Shown here: piece after piece, positions 26,580 through 35,303 of the stretch
How positions within the stretch are numbered: the first letter of the stretch is position 1
Layout: every line of letters starts with the position of its first letter
NCBI GenBank assembly: GCA_020638995.1
Contig: JACKHM010000004.1
Location: 124,001 to 188,000, forward strand
Length of the DNA stretch: 64,000 nucleotides
From: Planctomycetaceae bacterium
GTDB taxonomy: Bacteria > Planctomycetota > Planctomycetia > Pirellulales > Pirellulaceae
Direction: 5' to 3'
Notes under the pieces: model-generated
What the model was told of the DNA's origin: nothing
The model's input: only the letters and a program-made list of their open reading frames with translations
The model's database searches: none
Made by a program: the position numbers and the translations under genes

Positions 26580-27386
26580 CTAGAAGCGTCGTAGGTTCGT
26601 AATTTGCTGCAACACTTGGTCGCCTGCTTGGACCGCCTGCGAGTTCAACTCGAAGGAACGTTGCGTCGTAATTAGATCGATCAACTCTTGAACCGGTTCT
26701 ACGTTGGACGCTTCGAGAGCCCCCTGCTGAAGAACGCCTAGCCCTGTGTTACCGGGATTGGCCAAAGTCACGGAGCCCGAAGCAGCAGTTTCCTGGTACA
26801 AGTTCTCGCCAAGTTTCAACAGCCCTTCAGGATTAAGAAACGTGCCCAACTGAAGCTGGCCGACGGATTGTGATTGTTCCTGACCAGGTAGTCGCACGAG
26901 GACATTGCCGTCCGCCTGGATCGAGACGTCCAGGACATTGGGTGGGATTGTGATCTGTGGTTGAAGAATGCGCCCGGCGGTTGCGGATCCGAGAACCAGT
27001 TGCCCGTTCGCGTTAACAGAAAAGTTTCCTGAACGTGTATAGAGATTAGTTCCGGAGGCAGCATCTTGGACTTGAAAAAATCCCTGCCCTTGGATCGCGA
27101 CGTCATAGCGATTACCGGTCTGTTCGAATGCACCTTGCTGGAAATTGGTTTGAACACTTGAAACGCGTGTGCCAAGTCCGATCGACGTTCCGGTCGCGGC
27201 TTGGCCTCCATTAGATGGATTGTTTCCGGGCATGATTTCGTGACGATAGAACAGGTCTTCGAAATTGGCTCGTCCTTTCTTGAAGCCCGTCGTGTTCACG
27301 TTCGCGAGATTATTCGCGATTACGTCGAGCTTCGTTTCCATCGCCTGCATGCCTGTGGCGGCGGTATACAGTGTTTGAACGCTCAT
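26580..27386 (-). CDS. flgG: Flagellar distal rod protein
   Basis: A 268-residue FlgG, normal for the family. N-terminal MQAMETKLDVIANNLANVNTTGFKKGRANFEDL carries the rod/hook signature and C-terminal EPVQELIDLITTQRSFELNSQAVQAGDQVL the matching helix. The middle has GLGTRVSSVQTNFQQGAFEQTGN, characteristic of FlgG. An AAGGAG ribosome binding site lies 6 bases before the ATG. It is 20 bases after flgF. Confidence 0.97.
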   Translation of the reverse strand: MSVQTLYTAATGMQAMETKLDVIANNLANVNTTGFKKGRANFEDLFYRHEIMPGNNPSNGGQAATGTSIGLGTRVSSVQTNFQQGAFEQTGNRYDVAIQGQGFFQVQDAASGTNLYTRSGNFSVNANGQLVLGSATAGRILQPQITIPPNVLDVSIQADGNVLVRLPGQEQSQSVGQLQLGTFLNPEGLLKLGENLYQETAASGSVTLANPGNTGLGVLQQGALEASNVEPVQELIDLITTQRSFELNSQAVQAGDQVLQQITNLRRF

Positions 27387-27406
27387 CGTTCACTCCTTGC
27401 CGTAAT

Positions 27407-28159
27407 TTATGACTGTCTTAGAACGCGGTTGACCAGCGACCCGACAACCTGGTCTTGGTTTTGAATCATGCGGATGTTGGCCTCATAGGCTCGCGACGTC
27501 TCGATCAGCTCCATCATTTCTAGAGCAGGCTTCACGCCCGATTGCTCGATGTAGCCGTTCTTAACATTCCGTTCTGCCGCTGGAACCGGTTCGACTTTGG
27601 CGAGCGGCGAGAACATGTTTTGACCGGCCTTAACCAGATCTCCCAGGGATGCAGGCTTCACCAGCGCCAACAGCAACTTGTCGCCACCTTGCTCAATCGC
27701 GCCCTCTTCCGAGAAATTCCAGGGGCGAGTCGGGTCGATCGTGAGCGGACCGCCTTCGAGTGACATGACCGGGTAGCCCTGCTCGGATTGCAGCTGACCT
27801 GTCGTCGAGAAGTGAAAGTTGCCAGCTCGCGTCAGCAGCGACTCGCCTTCTTTGTCTACGAGGAAGAACCCTTCGCCGTTAATGGCGAAGTCTGACTTGT
27901 TGCCTGTCTCGCGAAGCGATCCGGCGCTGTAGTCGGTGACGGTTTCAGACATGCGAACGCCGCCGCCGACATCTTCAATGCCGCCTCGACCCGCGGCAGT
28001 AGTTCCTCGCTCGATGGCTTCCGCGTGGCGAGCTTGAAGGATCGCGATCTCACGTTTGAAACCGACTGTGTCGGCGTTCGCTAAGTTATTACTTAATACC
28101 TGAAGCCGCGCACTTTGTACGTCGGCTCCGGCAGCTGATAGGTACATCCCGTACGACAT
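27407..28159 (-). CDS. flgF: Flagellar proximal rod protein, first gene of the rod/ring operon
   Basis: A 250-residue rod protein. N-terminal LQVLSNNLANADTVGFKRE and C-terminal LEMMELIETSRAYEANIRMIQNQDQV are typical of FlgF/FlgG; the shorter length, the less FlgG-like centre and its place before flgG favour FlgF. It is the first gene of the minus-strand cluster, with a near-consensus sigma-54 site about 50 bases upstream. Its ribosome binding site is weak (a GAG 11 bases upstream). Confidence 0.92.
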   Translation of the reverse strand: MSYGMYLSAAGADVQSARLQVLSNNLANADTVGFKREIAILQARHAEAIERGTTAAGRGGIEDVGGGVRMSETVTDYSAGSLRETGNKSDFAINGEGFFLVDKEGESLLTRAGNFHFSTTGQLQSEQGYPVMSLEGGPLTIDPTRPWNFSEEGAIEQGGDKLLLALVKPASLGDLVKAGQNMFSPLAKVEPVPAAERNVKNGYIEQSGVKPALEMMELIETSRAYEANIRMIQNQDQVVGSLVNRVLRQS

Positions 28160-28208
28160 CGAAGTTGCTCAACACTCAGTCCGCTCCCCTGCAGACGCTC
28201 TCTCGTTT

Positions 28209-28223
28209 TGCAACCCTTGTGCC
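28209..28223 (-). promoter_or_regulatory. Sigma-54 promoter upstream of flgF
   Basis: On the minus strand the sequence GGCACAAGGGTTGCA matches the sigma-54 consensus TGGCAC-N5-TTGCA with only the leading T changed to C (the base at 28224). The GG and GC dinucleotides are exactly 10 bases apart, the strictest feature of these promoters. Transcription would start near 28197, about 38 bases before the flgF ATG. It is in the right orientation to drive flgF and the genes that follow. Confidence 0.75.
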
Positions 28224-28663
28224 GAAGTGCCCTTCCCTAGTTGGACGAAGTAAGAAATCGACTGGAAGCCCTGTGTGGTAAAGCTTTAGAGCGACTGCCC
28301 GGACTTAGACGCGAGGACGCAGAATGTGCCGATCGAAGTTGGTCACAGCAAGAGTTGCTGGTTGACACGCAAATTCCGCCGATCGCTAGCACTGCAACTC
28401 TTCGTTTTGTGCGATTGGACAGCGGGGCCCCCAGGTCTGGCGGCGCATATCCGTTGCAGACGTCACAACGAGATTCTTGTGGCCTTCCAACCGCTACGAC
28501 CTCGCCGCGATTGCTTCGGTGCCTGGACGTCAGCCGAAGTACCAATGTGTGGCCGCCACGTTCCAAGTGGCGAGATCCCGATTTGCTCTCACCCGCTGTA
28601 AAGCAGCTCGTTTTCCGAAAGGGGGAGGGTAGATGTTGAAGTCTCACCAGGAGGGAAACGATC
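28224..28663. other. Intergenic region between divergent flgF and a small membrane protein gene
   Basis: About 440 bases with no convincing gene; the plus-strand frame at 28241-28639 has a composition unlike protein and no ribosome binding site. It holds the sigma-54 site at its left end and probably binding sites for an activator of that promoter, which I cannot identify by eye. A CCAGGAGGGAAACG ribosome binding site marks the start of the next gene. Confidence 0.4.
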
Positions 28664-28921
28664 ATGTGGCGCGCATTCTTTGCGGCAATTGGTGCAGCGT
28701 TGCTGATACTGGGTGGCGAATGCCTTGTCGTTGAAAAGGCCGTACTGGCCAGTTCGCAGGAGCAAGCCACGGCTCCCACGAGCCCGTTCGACGAGCCTCA
28801 ACTGAATCAACCTCCTGCTCGTCGCGAATTGCGTCCACCGGAATGGGCTCCTTGGAGCCTGCTTTCCGCTGGTGCGGTGATCATGCTTTACACATTCACG
28901 TTGAGGCGTGATGGCGAATAG
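28664..28921 (+). CDS. Small membrane protein of unknown function
   Basis: An 85-residue product with two predicted hydrophobic segments: FFAAIGAALLILGGECLVV at the N-terminus and WSLLSAGAVIMLYTFTL near the C-terminus, separated by a short Pro/Gln-rich linker containing PPARRELRPPEWAPW. The very good ribosome binding site (AGGAGG, 9 bases before the ATG) makes it a credible gene. I do not recognise the family. It is convergent with the next gene, from which it is separated by 58 bases. Confidence 0.65.
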   Translation: MWRAFFAAIGAALLILGGECLVVEKAVLASSQEQATAPTSPFDEPQLNQPPARRELRPPEWAPWSLLSAGAVIMLYTFTLRRDGE

Positions 28922-28979
28922 CCGGGAGAACGAACATCTTGTTCGAGATCGTTTAGTGCCCGAATGTGTATGCAAGCGA

Positions 28980-30638
28980 TTAGTCCTCAAATCGCTTGTA
29001 ATACTCCCGCACGTGCTCTTGTTGGTCTTTAGGAAGCCGCTGATCACTTAACGGATCAGAGTCGTTCTTGATCGCGCTGAGGATCTCTTCCTTAACGCTC
29101 TCCTGGCTTAAGCCCGCCTTGTTCGGACCTATAGCATCGCCGACTCGAACCGCTTCACCGGCTTTAGGATCGCCACGCACTTTTGACTCGTACACACCTG
29201 TGTCCGTTTCTTGCTCGGGACGATAGCCTTCGCCTTGCCCTTCTCCTAAGCCGTTGCCGAATCCGAACTGATCGGCACCCATGCCCATCTGACCGAACTG
29301 TCCCGAGCCCTGACAGCTTTCACATCCAGCGCCGCCACATTGCTCACAGTTCATCGCATTCTTTGCATCTCCGATCTCGTCCATCATCTCATCGAGTGAG
29401 GCCAATTGCTGCATCTCTGACTGCATCTCTTGCAATTGGTCGGCAAACTCAGAAAGCTGCGACTGGGCTGTTTGCATGTCGCCGTTTTGCATGGCTTCCG
29501 ATGCTTGGCCGAGTTTGTCGGCCATTTGTTCCAACTGCTGCATCTGACGATCTTGTTGCTGCAATTCATCCAGCTTTCGCTGCAGTTTACCCGCCCCTTC
29601 CATATCTCCTTCGGCAATCTTTTGCTGGATCTGGCGCTCTAATTCGGCTTTGGCCTCGCGCTGCGCATCGACCATCTCCTGCATCTTTTGCTGCATCTGT
29701 TCGAGTTGTTGAGCAAGCTGTTTTTGTTCCTGTTCGTTAAGCGCACCTTTCTCCATCTTCTCTTGCAGTTGCTTCAACTGTTCAATTGCCTTCTCGAAAT
29801 TACCATCCTTCATCGCGGCGGCGACCTTTTCGGCGGGGCCCCGCTCGATGTTCTTCAAGCCTTCGAACTGCTTTTGCATCTTTTCCGGGTCGCCCAACGC
29901 CTTACGCCGCTGTTCTAATTCCTTCGCCAGATCATTGATCTTGACCAAGGCCTTTTTGCGATCGACGTCACCATCCTTGGACATTTCATCAAGCCCCATG
30001 TGCAGCTTCTTGAACAGTTGCTCGGCGTCCTTCAGGCCACTTTCCTCGACGCGTTTCTGCTTCTCGGCCAAGCGAGCTTTCAGCGCTTGCGTCGATCGTT
30101 TGATCTGTTCTCGTGCTTCGGCCTTGGCGATCAACGCGGCATCGACATTCTTTTGTGCATCGGGAACCAGCAGTAACGCGAATGCGACTACCGCAGGAAC
30201 AACTGGCAACAGCGCTCGTGAACTGAGCGTGATACCGAACTTCTCCCGAACTTCAAGCGACTCGACTCGGCGGACCGCGTCGTTCAACAGCGCCTGCCCT
30301 GCTTCTGTTTCTAACTCGTTGCTTTCCAAGGAAAGGAGGCTCGACACGCGTTCCTTTAGTCCAAACCGGCGATCTAATTCGATTGCCGCGTCCATGGCTT
30401 GCCTGCGAATTGCCAGGGTCCATCCAATGGCGAACAGCAATCCCGCAGCGAGGGCTCCGCCCATCCAGCTCGCGAACCAAGTATTGCGATCTGCGGCGAT
30501 GACAATGAACTTGGGTACGACCAGCCCGATGACCGCGACTCCCATCGCGATGAGCAGAGCCCAGGGTAGAATTCCAAAGAATTGTTGTAATACCAATCGG
30601 CGACGAGCGGCTGCTACCTGGCGTCGAATTTCTTCCAT
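28980..30638 (-). CDS. Membrane-anchored coiled-coil protein with a CxxC-rich patch
   Basis: A 552-residue protein. Two hydrophobic helices lie in the first 100 residues (around FFGILPWALLIAMGVAVIGLV and WMGGALAAGLLFAIGW), and a third near residue 145 (LLPVVPAVVAFALLLV). Residues about 170-430 are a long, highly charged coiled coil rich in Gln, Lys and Glu, with MQQ/LQQ repeats. Residues about 430-450 hold a zinc-binding-like patch CEQCGGAGCESCQGSG, resembling one half of a DnaJ zinc finger, followed by a Gly/Gln/Phe-rich stretch. I do not know its function. The first ATG (30653) lacks a binding site; ATG at 30638 has AAGGA eight bases upstream and is preferred. Confidence 0.7.
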   Translation of the reverse strand: MEEIRRQVAAARRRLVLQQFFGILPWALLIAMGVAVIGLVVPKFIVIAADRNTWFASWMGGALAAGLLFAIGWTLAIRRQAMDAAIELDRRFGLKERVSSLLSLESNELETEAGQALLNDAVRRVESLEVREKFGITLSSRALLPVVPAVVAFALLLVPDAQKNVDAALIAKAEAREQIKRSTQALKARLAEKQKRVEESGLKDAEQLFKKLHMGLDEMSKDGDVDRKKALVKINDLAKELEQRRKALGDPEKMQKQFEGLKNIERGPAEKVAAAMKDGNFEKAIEQLKQLQEKMEKGALNEQEQKQLAQQLEQMQQKMQEMVDAQREAKAELERQIQQKIAEGDMEGAGKLQRKLDELQQQDRQMQQLEQMADKLGQASEAMQNGDMQTAQSQLSEFADQLQEMQSEMQQLASLDEMMDEIGDAKNAMNCEQCGGAGCESCQGSGQFGQMGMGADQFGFGNGLGEGQGEGYRPEQETDTGVYESKVRGDPKAGEAVRVGDAIGPNKAGLSQESVKEEILSAIKNDSDPLSDQRLPKDQQEHVREYYKRFED

Positions 30639-30875
30639 CGTGTCATCCTTCATAGCAACTGCAAACGGAATAGGTCGATTCCCGCCCCGGCATTATATCG
30701 AGTAGTTCGCCCTCGATCTCGCCCGATTTCCGCCAATGTTGGTGATTTTATCCGATCCCTCAACGAAACTCGGGCCCCGTGGGGCCCAGCGAGTAGCAGA
30801 ATCCAATCGAACTCTGATGCTATAGTTAAGTCTACTGCCACTTTGCGGTTATGCTCTGGAAGTGTTGAGATCGCT

Positions 30876-31316
30876 ATGAACACAGCCACCCAAAAATCGA
30901 TGGAGCTACCGGGTTTGGAGGAGCATCCGAACGCGGACGTCGTAATTTTTGACGGCAATTGCAACTTCTGCCGGGGGCAAGTCGAGCGTCTTGCTCGTTG
31001 GGACCGTGGGGGGCGTTTGGCGTTTGTGTCGCTGCACGACCCGCTTGTCGCTCAGCGTTATCCGGACCTGACCCATGATCAATTGATGGAGCAGATGTAT
31101 TTGGTCGACCAATCCGGACAGCGATATGGCGGCGCGGCGGCCTTCCGGTACTTGAGCCGCAAATTGCCGAGACTATGGCTGCTGGCTCCGCTGATGCATC
31201 TACCGTTCACGCTTCCTCTTTGGCAATGGTGTTACCGCCAAGTTGCCAAACGCCGCTATAAGATCGCCGGCAAGCAAGACTGTGACGGAAATGCGTGTGA
31301 AGTTCATTTCAAGTAG
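30876..31316 (+). CDS. DCC-family thiol protein (DUF393)
   Basis: A 146-residue soluble protein of the DCC family, named for the Asp-Cys-Cys motif: here VIFDGNCNFCRGQVERL at about residues 24-40, with CNFC as a potential redox pair. The rest fits the family: RLAFVSLHDP, RYGGAAAFRYLSRKLP and a C-terminal hydrophobic stretch LWLLAPLMHLPFTLPLWQW that may contact the membrane. Members are predicted thiol-disulfide oxidoreductases without a settled substrate. The frame is open upstream; ATG at 30876 is chosen for the family N-terminus. Confidence 0.85.
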   Translation: MNTATQKSMELPGLEEHPNADVVIFDGNCNFCRGQVERLARWDRGGRLAFVSLHDPLVAQRYPDLTHDQLMEQMYLVDQSGQRYGGAAAFRYLSRKLPRLWLLAPLMHLPFTLPLWQWCYRQVAKRRYKIAGKQDCDGNACEVHFK

Positions 31317-31358
31317 GACTCGTTTGCTGGCTCCTTGCGACTTGGTAGATTGGCGATC

Positions 31359-31958
31359 ATGCTCCATCATCCTAAGACCGCCACCCCTGACCACCCCATC
31401 CACGATCTGATCGCCAATCGCTGGAGCCCTTATGCATTCGACGAGCGTCCGGTTGAGCAAGAAAAGCTGCAATCTTGTCTCGAAGCCGCACGTTGGGCTG
31501 CGTCAAGTTTCAATGAGCAGCCGTGGTCGTTCATCGTGGCGCGACGCGAAAGTCAAACCAGCTTTTCAACGATGCTCGAATGTCTCGCGGATGCGAATCA
31601 AGCTTGGGCAGCGCGAGCCGGTGTCCTGATGTTGACCATCGCAGCACGGCTATTTTCGAAGAACGGCAAGCCGAACCGAACGGCTGAGCACGACGTCGGC
31701 TTAGCGATTGGCAATCTGAGCATTCAAGCGACATCGCTCGGACTCGCCGTACATCAAATGGCGGGAGTCGACCTAAGCAAGGCGCGACAGGTCTACTCGA
31801 TTCCCGAGTCGCACGATCCATTGACGGTCGTCGCGATTGGCTACACTGCTGCACGCGGAGAAGATCGCCAATTCGCAGAACGCGACTTGGCTCCCCGAAG
31901 TCGCAAGCCGTTGAGAGAGTTTGTTTTCACAGACGCCTGGGGAACTCCCGACATTTGA
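31359..31958 (+). CDS. Nitroreductase-family flavoprotein
   Basis: A 199-residue nitroreductase. The N-terminal NRWSPYAFDERPVEQEKLQ and the SFNEQPWSFIV segment match the FMN-binding part of the family; LAIGNLSIQATSLGLAVHQMAGVD matches its central helix. These enzymes reduce nitro groups or quinones with NAD(P)H and FMN; substrates here are unknown. A TTG at 31335 is also in frame, but ATG at 31359 gives the normal family start. It follows the DCC protein by 42 bases on the same strand, so the two redox proteins may be co-expressed. Confidence 0.9.
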   Translation: MLHHPKTATPDHPIHDLIANRWSPYAFDERPVEQEKLQSCLEAARWAASSFNEQPWSFIVARRESQTSFSTMLECLADANQAWAARAGVLMLTIAARLFSKNGKPNRTAEHDVGLAIGNLSIQATSLGLAVHQMAGVDLSKARQVYSIPESHDPLTVVAIGYTAARGEDRQFAERDLAPRSRKPLREFVFTDAWGTPDI

Positions 31959-31972
31959 GTAGTGGGCCTCGT

Positions 31973-32872
31973 TCACGCGACGACCGTTCCCTCGCGCAGC
32001 GTGAGTGCGCGGAATAAGTCCGATAGATGCTTCGTGATTGGTCCGAGTTGTCCGGTGCCAATTTTTCGGCCATCGACTTCGCTTACCGTTGCCAACTCCC
32101 CCATCGTCCCTGTGCAAAACATTTCGTCTGCACGAAACACTTCGGTCAGCGAAATGTCGCGAACTTGATGAGGTATGCCGTTGGTCTGACACAGGCCAAG
32201 TACGACGTCTCGCGTGATACCCTCTGGGCAAGCGTTTGTCCGAGACGTAAGGACGGTTCCGTTGTGAACGAGGAAGACGTGTGTTGCATTTGTCTCCGCG
32301 ACGAATCCCTGCGAGTCGAGCATCAAGGCATCATCTACACCAGCGGCGTTGGCTTGGATTTTGGCGAGTATCGAATTCAGCAAATTGTTATGGTGGATAT
32401 TGGGGTCGAGTACATCGGGAGTAGGGCGTCGCATGCCGCTCGTAATTAGGCGAATTCCCTCCTTGTCGTAGACTGGGGCTTTGAACTCAGCGAGAACGAT
32501 CAGTGTCGGACCGGCTTGATTTAATCGCGGGTCCATGCCGCTGGTTACTTTTACCCCGCGAGTCAGCGTCAATCGAATATGGACGCCATCTGTCATCTGA
32601 TTGGCGGCCAGTGTCTTCTTGATTTCAGCGATCATCTCTTCGTGTGCTGGGATCTCGGAAAAGGCCAGCGCTAAGGCCGAAGAACGAAGGCGATCGAGAT
32701 GCTCGATCAAGCGAAAGATTCGCCCGTTATAGAGCCGCAAGCCTTCCCACACCGCGTCGCCGCCTTGCACCACGGAGTCGAACGGGCTGATCCCAGCTTC
32801 GTCACGATGCGACAGCTTGCCGTTAATGTTGACCTGAAGGTTGCGGTTTCGTTCGTCGAATTTTTGAAGCAT
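31973..32872 (-). CDS. Class IV aminotransferase-like protein, probable loss of the catalytic lysine
   Basis: A 299-residue protein of the branched-chain/D-amino-acid aminotransferase fold (class IV). The fold signatures are present: WEGLRLYNGRIFRLIEHLDRL (about 42-62) and VAETNATHVF with Glu193, the residue that contacts the PLP ring nitrogen. The segment that normally carries the PLP-binding Lys (IKSLNLL in D-alanine aminotransferase) reads IHHNNLL, so the Lys position is His160. Whether this clade still binds PLP or catalyses transamination is uncertain; I recall similar HH-containing homologues in other bacteria but cannot check. It starts 6 bases after the sulfotransferase-like gene and is surely co-transcribed with it. 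Confidence 0.82.
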   Translation of the reverse strand: MLQKFDERNRNLQVNINGKLSHRDEAGISPFDSVVQGGDAVWEGLRLYNGRIFRLIEHLDRLRSSALALAFSEIPAHEEMIAEIKKTLAANQMTDGVHIRLTLTRGVKVTSGMDPRLNQAGPTLIVLAEFKAPVYDKEGIRLITSGMRRPTPDVLDPNIHHNNLLNSILAKIQANAAGVDDALMLDSQGFVAETNATHVFLVHNGTVLTSRTNACPEGITRDVVLGLCQTNGIPHQVRDISLTEVFRADEMFCTGTMGELATVSEVDGRKIGTGQLGPITKHLSDLFRALTLREGTVVA

Positions 32873-32878
32873 GAAGTG

Positions 32879-33610
32879 TTACCCCGCTGTAATACGATAG
32901 GCATGCAACTGGTCGTAAAGCCCGTTGCACTCGGTCAGGACATCGTGCAGCGATTCAGGCACAGCGTCAAGCTTCGCGCGGTAGGAGGCAAACGTCGTTG
33001 TGTGTTCGACCTTCGCGTACCAGTATTTCGCCCACACACCATCGGTGTCGCGAAACCCCGGCGGCCAGTGCAACATGGTGTCGCTAAACTCGATCCCGAT
33101 TTGCTGACAGGCGCGTTGTAACACAGCACGCGGATTCTCGAGTACATCACGAGAATCCAGAACTACGGGCGTCACGCCAGTCCGTTCGCGAACCATCTCG
33201 AAGATCTTAACTTGCTGAGGCAGACCGGTATCCACAACGCGTGGTTGCGGAATGAACTCGATCAACGAGGTGATCATTTCTCGGGGCTCACGGATCAGAA
33301 AGCAATTCGTCAGCGTTTGTAGCCAATCTAACTCGATATTCGGCAGAAGATGATGAGCCATATGCTTCTGATAGAAGACCGATTTGCCATCCGGCAGCGG
33401 GCCCGTCAGCCAGGCGACGACCTTACGCCAATCAGACTCGTGCGAAGCGATCGTCTCTTTGGCACCCGGATGGTCCAAGCCTGTCGCCTGCAAGTAGTGA
33501 GCGTACAGCGGTTCATCGCATACGATTGTGTCTGGGCGGTTCCCCCAACAACGCATCATCGCCGTGGAAATGTTCCTCGGGCCCGACCACATGGCGACTC
33601 GTGTTGTCAT
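32879..33610 (-). CDS. Sulfotransferase-like protein (Sulfotransferase_5 type)
   Basis: A 243-residue soluble protein. The opening RVAMWSGPRNISTAMMRCWG resembles the phosphosulfate-binding loop of sulfotransferases, and CFLIREPREMITSLIEF resembles the second cofactor motif (the Arg/Ser that bind the 3'-phosphate). The pairing with a class IV aminotransferase-like gene 6 bases downstream is notable, because I recall plant proteins in which these two domains are fused, often named branched-chain aminotransferase-like. That recollection cannot be checked here. The acceptor molecule is unknown. Confidence 0.75.
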   Translation of the reverse strand: MTTRVAMWSGPRNISTAMMRCWGNRPDTIVCDEPLYAHYLQATGLDHPGAKETIASHESDWRKVVAWLTGPLPDGKSVFYQKHMAHHLLPNIELDWLQTLTNCFLIREPREMITSLIEFIPQPRVVDTGLPQQVKIFEMVRERTGVTPVVLDSRDVLENPRAVLQRACQQIGIEFSDTMLHWPPGFRDTDGVWAKYWYAKVEHTTTFASYRAKLDAVPESLHDVLTECNGLYDQLHAYRITAG

Positions 33611-33760
33611 CGGCGTTTATTCGCGTCTCTGTTCGTAGCCACACTCGTCAGCCCGCAGCCCTGAGTGCGTGTCCTCATGCCGGCAATAAACGAACAGAAT
33701 AACCAATCCCAGAAACACGGGCTATGACACCAGACCGTCGCGAGCCACTGAAGCCGGTCG

Positions 33761-34939
33761 TCATCGCCACAAAGTTCCACGAAACCCTGGGATCAGGCGG
33801 TGCTGCGAGGCTGGTGCAGCTTGAGTCGGCGGGGTAACCAATGGTCTCGACCATTCGAGAATGATTTGCCCAGGGCGACCAACTGGTTGTGGACGCGAGA
33901 CGGTTTGGCTGGCCGTCGACACCTCGCCGGAGCCCGCTGCGGCGGTCGAATCACTCGCATAAGCAGCCTGTTCGACACGGTTTCGACTGGCAATTGTTTC
34001 ATCTCGCACGCGTGAGTACCAGCCTCCCGACGTCGATGATCGATCTTCACTCGTGCTCTCCGCTTCGAGTCGAGTTACACTAGCCGTTTGCGCAACTGAG
34101 GTCGTGCTTCGCAAGTCTTCCGTCGCAACTTCCGCAAGTTGCGCTTGAGCCGCTGGCTGCTCCTGAGATACGAGCGTTTGTCGAGCCGGCAATTCTGGAC
34201 TGCCGCGGCGCACCCAATCCAGCCAAGTGACTTGTAACTCGGACAAGCTGCTGTAGCCGTAGTGCTGCTGGGTGGCTCGCGTCCAATTATTCCACTTCAT
34301 CCCGTCGCCGACATAATTGACAAACTTCTGTTTGCCGCCTTGGGCGATGAAGTACCGCGCCAGCGAATATCCCTGTGAATACAAAGGTAGGACATCGCTT
34401 GGATACTCGGTCATGGCAAACATCTCGTTGAATGCGATGCCGCGATGCGTCGTCAAGAACTCGTACAGCATGTTGTGCTGTTTCTGACGTTCGCTGATAT
34501 CTTCCACGGTGGTACATGCACCCTCGTCGGCCCAACGCGGCAGTGGTCGGCCAAAGTGAGTGGCAAAGACCGTGTGCGTGATTTCGTGCGGCAAGACGCT
34601 GTCGAGGATTCGTTCACGCGAGCCTTGAATCGTCATCGTCCATCCAAACGGACGACCGTTCTCGAACATGAAGCTCGTTGCACCGCCGGCGCCGAGATGC
34701 GAGCCCGCGTTAACAGTAATCGGACAGATGTCTTGCCAGGGGCCAAGTTCGTGTCCCAGCCATTCAATGGCCAAGTCGCGTCGCATTTCCTCCGCGGTTT
34801 CTGCAACGGCTTTGGCGAGGTCTTGCGATGACGCGGTAACGATAAAGTTTTCGGTGCGGTGGCTGGCACCAAACGACACGGCAACTGAAGACAAGAACAC
34901 AGCCGCGACGAGCGCGGCGCGAGAGAGGCGAGCTTCCAT
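33761..34939 (-). CDS. Exported HExxH protein, probable zinc metallopeptidase
   Basis: A 392-residue protein with a signal peptide (RAALVAAVFLSSVAVSFGA). The centre contains LPHEITHTVF, an HExxH zinc motif, followed 20-odd residues later by RWADEGACTTVED, whose Glu could be the third ligand of a gluzincin. The region after residue about 255 is Ser/Thr/Ala/Gln-rich and low in complexity, ending GTLWR. The frame has an earlier GTG (34951), but ATG at 34939 is preferred; a GGAG site lies 11 bases upstream of it. Substrate unknown. A wide gap separates it from the M56/PQQ gene on the same strand. Confidence 0.72.
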   Translation of the reverse strand: MEARLSRAALVAAVFLSSVAVSFGASHRTENFIVTASSQDLAKAVAETAEEMRRDLAIEWLGHELGPWQDICPITVNAGSHLGAGGATSFMFENGRPFGWTMTIQGSRERILDSVLPHEITHTVFATHFGRPLPRWADEGACTTVEDISERQKQHNMLYEFLTTHRGIAFNEMFAMTEYPSDVLPLYSQGYSLARYFIAQGGKQKFVNYVGDGMKWNNWTRATQQHYGYSSLSELQVTWLDWVRRGSPELPARQTLVSQEQPAAQAQLAEVATEDLRSTTSVAQTASVTRLEAESTSEDRSSTSGGWYSRVRDETIASRNRVEQAAYASDSTAAAGSGEVSTASQTVSRPQPVGRPGQIILEWSRPLVTPPTQAAPASQHRLIPGFRGTLWR

Positions 34940-35303
34940 GCTCTGGGTCACTCCATTGACTAGGATTGTTGTGAGGCGATCACATCCTTGTGATCACCGG
35001 CCAGATTCGATTGCTTCTGCGAAATCGCAAAAGGCGGACCAATCGAAGCGGACCTCTTTGAATCGCTACGAGAATTAGGTCGTGCATCCAGCATCGACTT
35101 GTTTTTCGTAACGTCATCGTCCGAAATCGCAGAGCTTGCTTCCTTGCAGTCGGCCCACAGCGAAATTGGACGGGTGTAACTTTTGCAAAGACTACAGGAA
35201 GTACGCCAATTTCACCAAGATCGTCTTGAAGCACGCGAGGCCTAATGCTGTCATTGCTGGCAGTCCAGGCAAGGGCGATGCTCCACCTGTAAAGGCGCAA
35301 CGG
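34940..35303. other. Intergenic region
   Basis: About 364 bases between two minus-strand genes. No convincing gene is present; the short minus-strand frame at 34980-35300 looks random. It may carry the promoter of the HExxH gene and a terminator for the M56 gene, but I could not identify either by eye. Confidence 0.4.

Noticed and set aside
28241..28639. Plus-strand frame of 132 codons before the small membrane protein gene
   Set aside because: Random composition, no ribosome binding site; the region is better read as regulatory DNA between divergent genes.
29848..30705. Plus-strand frame of 285 codons
   Set aside because: Antisense to the coiled-coil gene; Ser/Ala/Arg-rich shadow.
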